From: Candidatus Apopatosoma intestinale
Lineage (GTDB): Bacteria; Bacillota; Clostridia; Oscillospirales; CAG-272
Length of the DNA: 5,641 nt
Direction: 5' to 3'
Assembly: GCA_018064545.1 (NCBI GenBank)
Contig: JAGHUY010000223.1
Location: forward strand, 1-5,641
In this document: piece after piece, positions 5,096 to 5,641 of the stretch
Layout of the letters: each line of letters opens with the position of its first letter
Position numbering within the stretch: the stretch's first letter is position 1
The notes under the pieces: model-generated
What the model was told of the DNA's origin: nothing
Databases searched by the model: none
Seen by the model: only the letters and a program-made list of their open reading frames with translations
Made by a program: the position numbers and the translations under genes

Positions 5096-5641
5096 ACATG
5101 GCAAATTGAATGGCACAGAAACCGGCATACAGCGCGAGCAGGAGAATGCCCTGCCAGCGATACAGTTTTTCCTTCCACAGTGCGGGCACCGTCAGGATCA
5201 GCATGACGGCGAACATCAGCGGAATATCCAAAACGAGAGAGGCCTGATGCCCAAGGAAAACCGAACTCTGCGGCACGTCAAACGGCTTTAACGTGATGGA
5301 AAGGCCGGACACCAACACCAAATTAAAGAGATTGGCGCCGATGATATTGCCGAGGGAAAGCGAACTGTACCCCTTGACGAGCGACGTGATCGCGGTAATC
5401 AGTTCGGGAAGCGACGTCCCGAGCGCAACGAAGGTCAGCGCGATGACCGATTCCGGCACACCGAGCATCTCGGCGATCAGCGTTCCGTTGTCCACCAAAA
5501 GGTCGGCACCGAACGCGATCGCGGCGGCTCCGATCACCAGCAGAACAAGGTTTTGCCAAAGTTTCCGTTCCTTTTCCGATTGTTCTTCCTTTTCCGTCTC
5601 CGCCGCTTCGACCGTCTTCGGTGTTTTTTTCATCTGCCAAA
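5094..5641 (-). CDS. CaCA-superfamily Na+(or cation)/Ca2+ exchanger, C-terminal half (truncated by window edge)
   Basis: The reading frame is open to the right edge, so the real start lies outside. About 181 residues are visible, against roughly 310-350 for complete relatives such as E. coli YrbG. Numbering from the first visible Met (5633): residues 1-26 are a Lys/Glu-rich hydrophilic segment, as expected for the cytoplasmic loop between the two halves. A membrane helix follows at 29-47. The second alpha-repeat spans about 62-105, with ALTFVALGTSLPE (G72-T-S-L-P-E77) and the paired SLGNIIGANLFN (95-104). Two or three further membrane helices run to the C-terminus. In the family, the acidic residue of GTSLPE coordinates Ca2+ and Na+ in the transport site, and it is present here. 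The usual G-S-N of the second motif reads G-A-N. The visible ATG has no ribosome site and is not the start. The likely role is Ca2+ export driven by an ion gradient; the coupling ion is not determined by the visible part. Confidence 0.9.
   Translation of the reverse strand, partial: WQMKKTPKTVEAAETEKEEQSEKERKLWQNLVLLVIGAAAIAFGADLLVDNGTLIAEMLGVPESVIALTFVALGTSLPELITAITSLVKGYSSLSLGNIIGANLFNLVLVSGLSITLKPFDVPQSSVFLGHQASLVLDIPLMFAVMLILTVPALWKEKLYRWQGILLLALYAGFCAIQFAM

Noticed and set aside
5631..5633. ATG at 5633 as the true start of the exchanger.
   Set aside because: The frame stays open upstream to the window edge, no ribosome site precedes this ATG, and the protein would lack the first alpha-repeat. 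It is an internal Met in the cytoplasmic loop of a gene cut by the window.

Overview
The window looks like chromosomal DNA from an endospore-forming, gut-type clostridium (Bacillota, Clostridia). The main evidence is a well-conserved SpoVT regulator, a bacterial V-type ATPase operon, a BspA-like leucine-rich-repeat lipoprotein, Gram-positive purine-rich ribosome binding sites, and short intergenic gaps with classic hairpin-plus-T terminators. I see no transposon, integrase, phage gene, CRISPR array, tRNA or rRNA. Nothing finer than class level can be read safely from the sequence.

Layout. Nearly everything is on the minus strand, so read from right to left. (1) 5094-5641: the C-terminal half of a CaCA-type cation/calcium exchanger that enters from the right edge. 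(2) 4692-5018, the only plus-strand gene: a 108-residue protein with one membrane helix and a two-segment heptad helix. It converges on the exchanger across a strong terminator at 5063-5095. (3) 3959-4510: spoVT, divergent from the small membrane protein, with an inverted repeat in the shared 181-bp promoter region and its own terminator at 3912-3947. (4) 1701-3803: a 700-residue lipoprotein built from about 22 LRR_5 repeats, driven by a perfect consensus sigma-A promoter (3850-3878) and closed by a 14-bp perfect terminator hairpin (1651-1690). (5) 1183-1614: an unrecognised basic protein of 142-143 residues. (6) 1-1108: the start of a V-type ATPase operon, a peripheral-stalk subunit (NtpF/AhaH type) followed by subunit I through an ATGA overlap. 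The rest of the operon lies off the left edge.

How the genes relate. Apart from the V-ATPase pair, these are mostly separate transcription units marked off by terminators. The V-ATPase promoter is a double-register sigma-A site lying partly inside the last codons of the upstream unknown gene, with no terminator between them, so read-through from that gene is possible. The V-ATPase and the CaCA exchanger are both ion-transport systems, but nothing in the window shows that they are co-regulated.

No clearly new multi-gene system is visible. The most interesting items are the exact 23-residue register of the LRR protein, interrupted by Tyr/Asp-rich insertions; its perfect promoter; the phase-broken heptad helix of the small membrane protein; the unrecognised 142-residue protein; and the inverted repeat upstream of spoVT. 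No gap between genes exceeds 300 bases.
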